Assembly: GCA_947630315.1 (NCBI GenBank) | Contig: CANRHA010000035.1 | Span: 1-11,786, forward strand | Direction: 5' to 3' | DNA length: 11,786 nt | Origin: an uncultured Clostridia bacterium | Lineage (GTDB): Bacteria; Bacillota; Clostridia; Oscillospirales; Ruminococcaceae | Shown: piece after piece, positions 11,584 to 11,786 of the stretch | How the letters are laid out: every line of letters begins with the position of its first letter | Position numbering within the stretch: position 1 is the stretch's first letter | Notes under the pieces: model-generated | Seen by the model: the letters and a program-made list of their open reading frames with translations, nothing else | The model's database searches: none | Told to the model about the DNA's origin: nothing | Position numbers and translations under genes: made by a program

Positions 11584-11786
11584 TTACTTTGCTCTTTCAA
11601 CGAGCTGTTCGTAGGTTTCCTTAGCGGTTTCAACGGCGCTTGCAAAGAGCTTTTCGGCGCGCTCGGGATTCGAGCGGGCAAGCGAGTTGTAACGAACCTC
11701 GCCCATGATGAAGTCCTTATAATCGGCGGTAGGAGCCTTGGAATCAAGCTGGAACGGGTTCTTGCCCTCGGCGGCAAGCCTCGGGT
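11584..11786 (-). CDS. nifJ: Pyruvate:ferredoxin (flavodoxin) oxidoreductase, C-terminal fragment
   Basis: The last 66 codons of a gene that enters from the right edge. The residues include GKNPFQLDSKAPTADYKDF and IMGEVRYNSLARSNPERAEKLF, the well-conserved C-terminal end of the large single-chain enzyme of roughly 1,170-1,200 residues. The enzyme oxidises pyruvate to acetyl-CoA and CO2 and reduces ferredoxin, using thiamine diphosphate and iron-sulfur clusters, in strict anaerobes. None of the catalytic domains is inside the window. The stop is TAA at 11586-11584. Confidence 0.9.
   Translation of the reverse strand, partial: PRLAAEGKNPFQLDSKAPTADYKDFIMGEVRYNSLARSNPERAEKLFASAVETAKETYEQLVERAK

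Overview
The window looks like a chromosomal segment of an anaerobic, endospore-forming Clostridia member, probably from an Oscillospirales- or Christensenellales-like gut lineage. The class is supported by the sporulation genes yabP and yabQ, the C-terminal end of a pyruvate:ferredoxin oxidoreductase, strong AGGAGG ribosome binding sites and sigma-A promoters with TATAAT boxes. The order or family is only an impression.

Layout from left to right. (1) 1-313, minus strand: the start of yabQ overlapping the end of yabP, with a heptanucleotide repeat array upstream. (2) 485-4570: two related lipoprotein substrate-binding proteins of the sugar ABC-transporter type, arranged head to head (485-1987 minus, 3137-4570 plus). 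No permease or ATPase gene lies beside them. Between them is about 1 kb of gene-free, repeat-packed DNA (2100-3020) holding heptad arrays, a palindromic repeat with conserved arms and a variable core, and C-rich/G-rich hairpins. (3) 4639-7881, minus strand: an MTA/SAH nucleosidase, an XRE helix-turn-helix protein fused to a complete M18 aminopeptidase, and a sugar-isomerase-like TIM barrel whose start follows the peptidase stop after one base. A 109-bp four-stem inverted repeat separates the first two. (4) 7882-9021: a gene-free stretch with a second, perfectly paired four-stem element, then a small membrane-anchored protein with an acidic linker and a C-terminal Cys/His zinc-binding-like domain, then tRNA-Lys(UUU) with a consensus promoter. 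(5) 9148-11443, plus strand: a family 2 glycosyltransferase with a TPR-like tail, followed by a BclA-like collagen protein with 71 Gly-X-Y triplets. (6) 11584-11786, minus strand: the C-terminal end of pyruvate:ferredoxin oxidoreductase (nifJ/por), with its terminator.

How the genes may work together. The glycosyltransferase probably decorates threonines of the neighbouring collagen-like protein, as happens at BclA-type spore or cell surfaces. The two binding proteins probably deliver sugars to a transporter encoded elsewhere. The peptidase and TIM-barrel genes are translationally coupled, so they probably share a physiological role that the sequence does not name.

The items most worth a second look are the XRE-M18 fusion, the two cloverleaf-like DNA elements, the repeat island between the binding-protein genes, and the glycosyltransferase-collagen pair with its switch-like leader.
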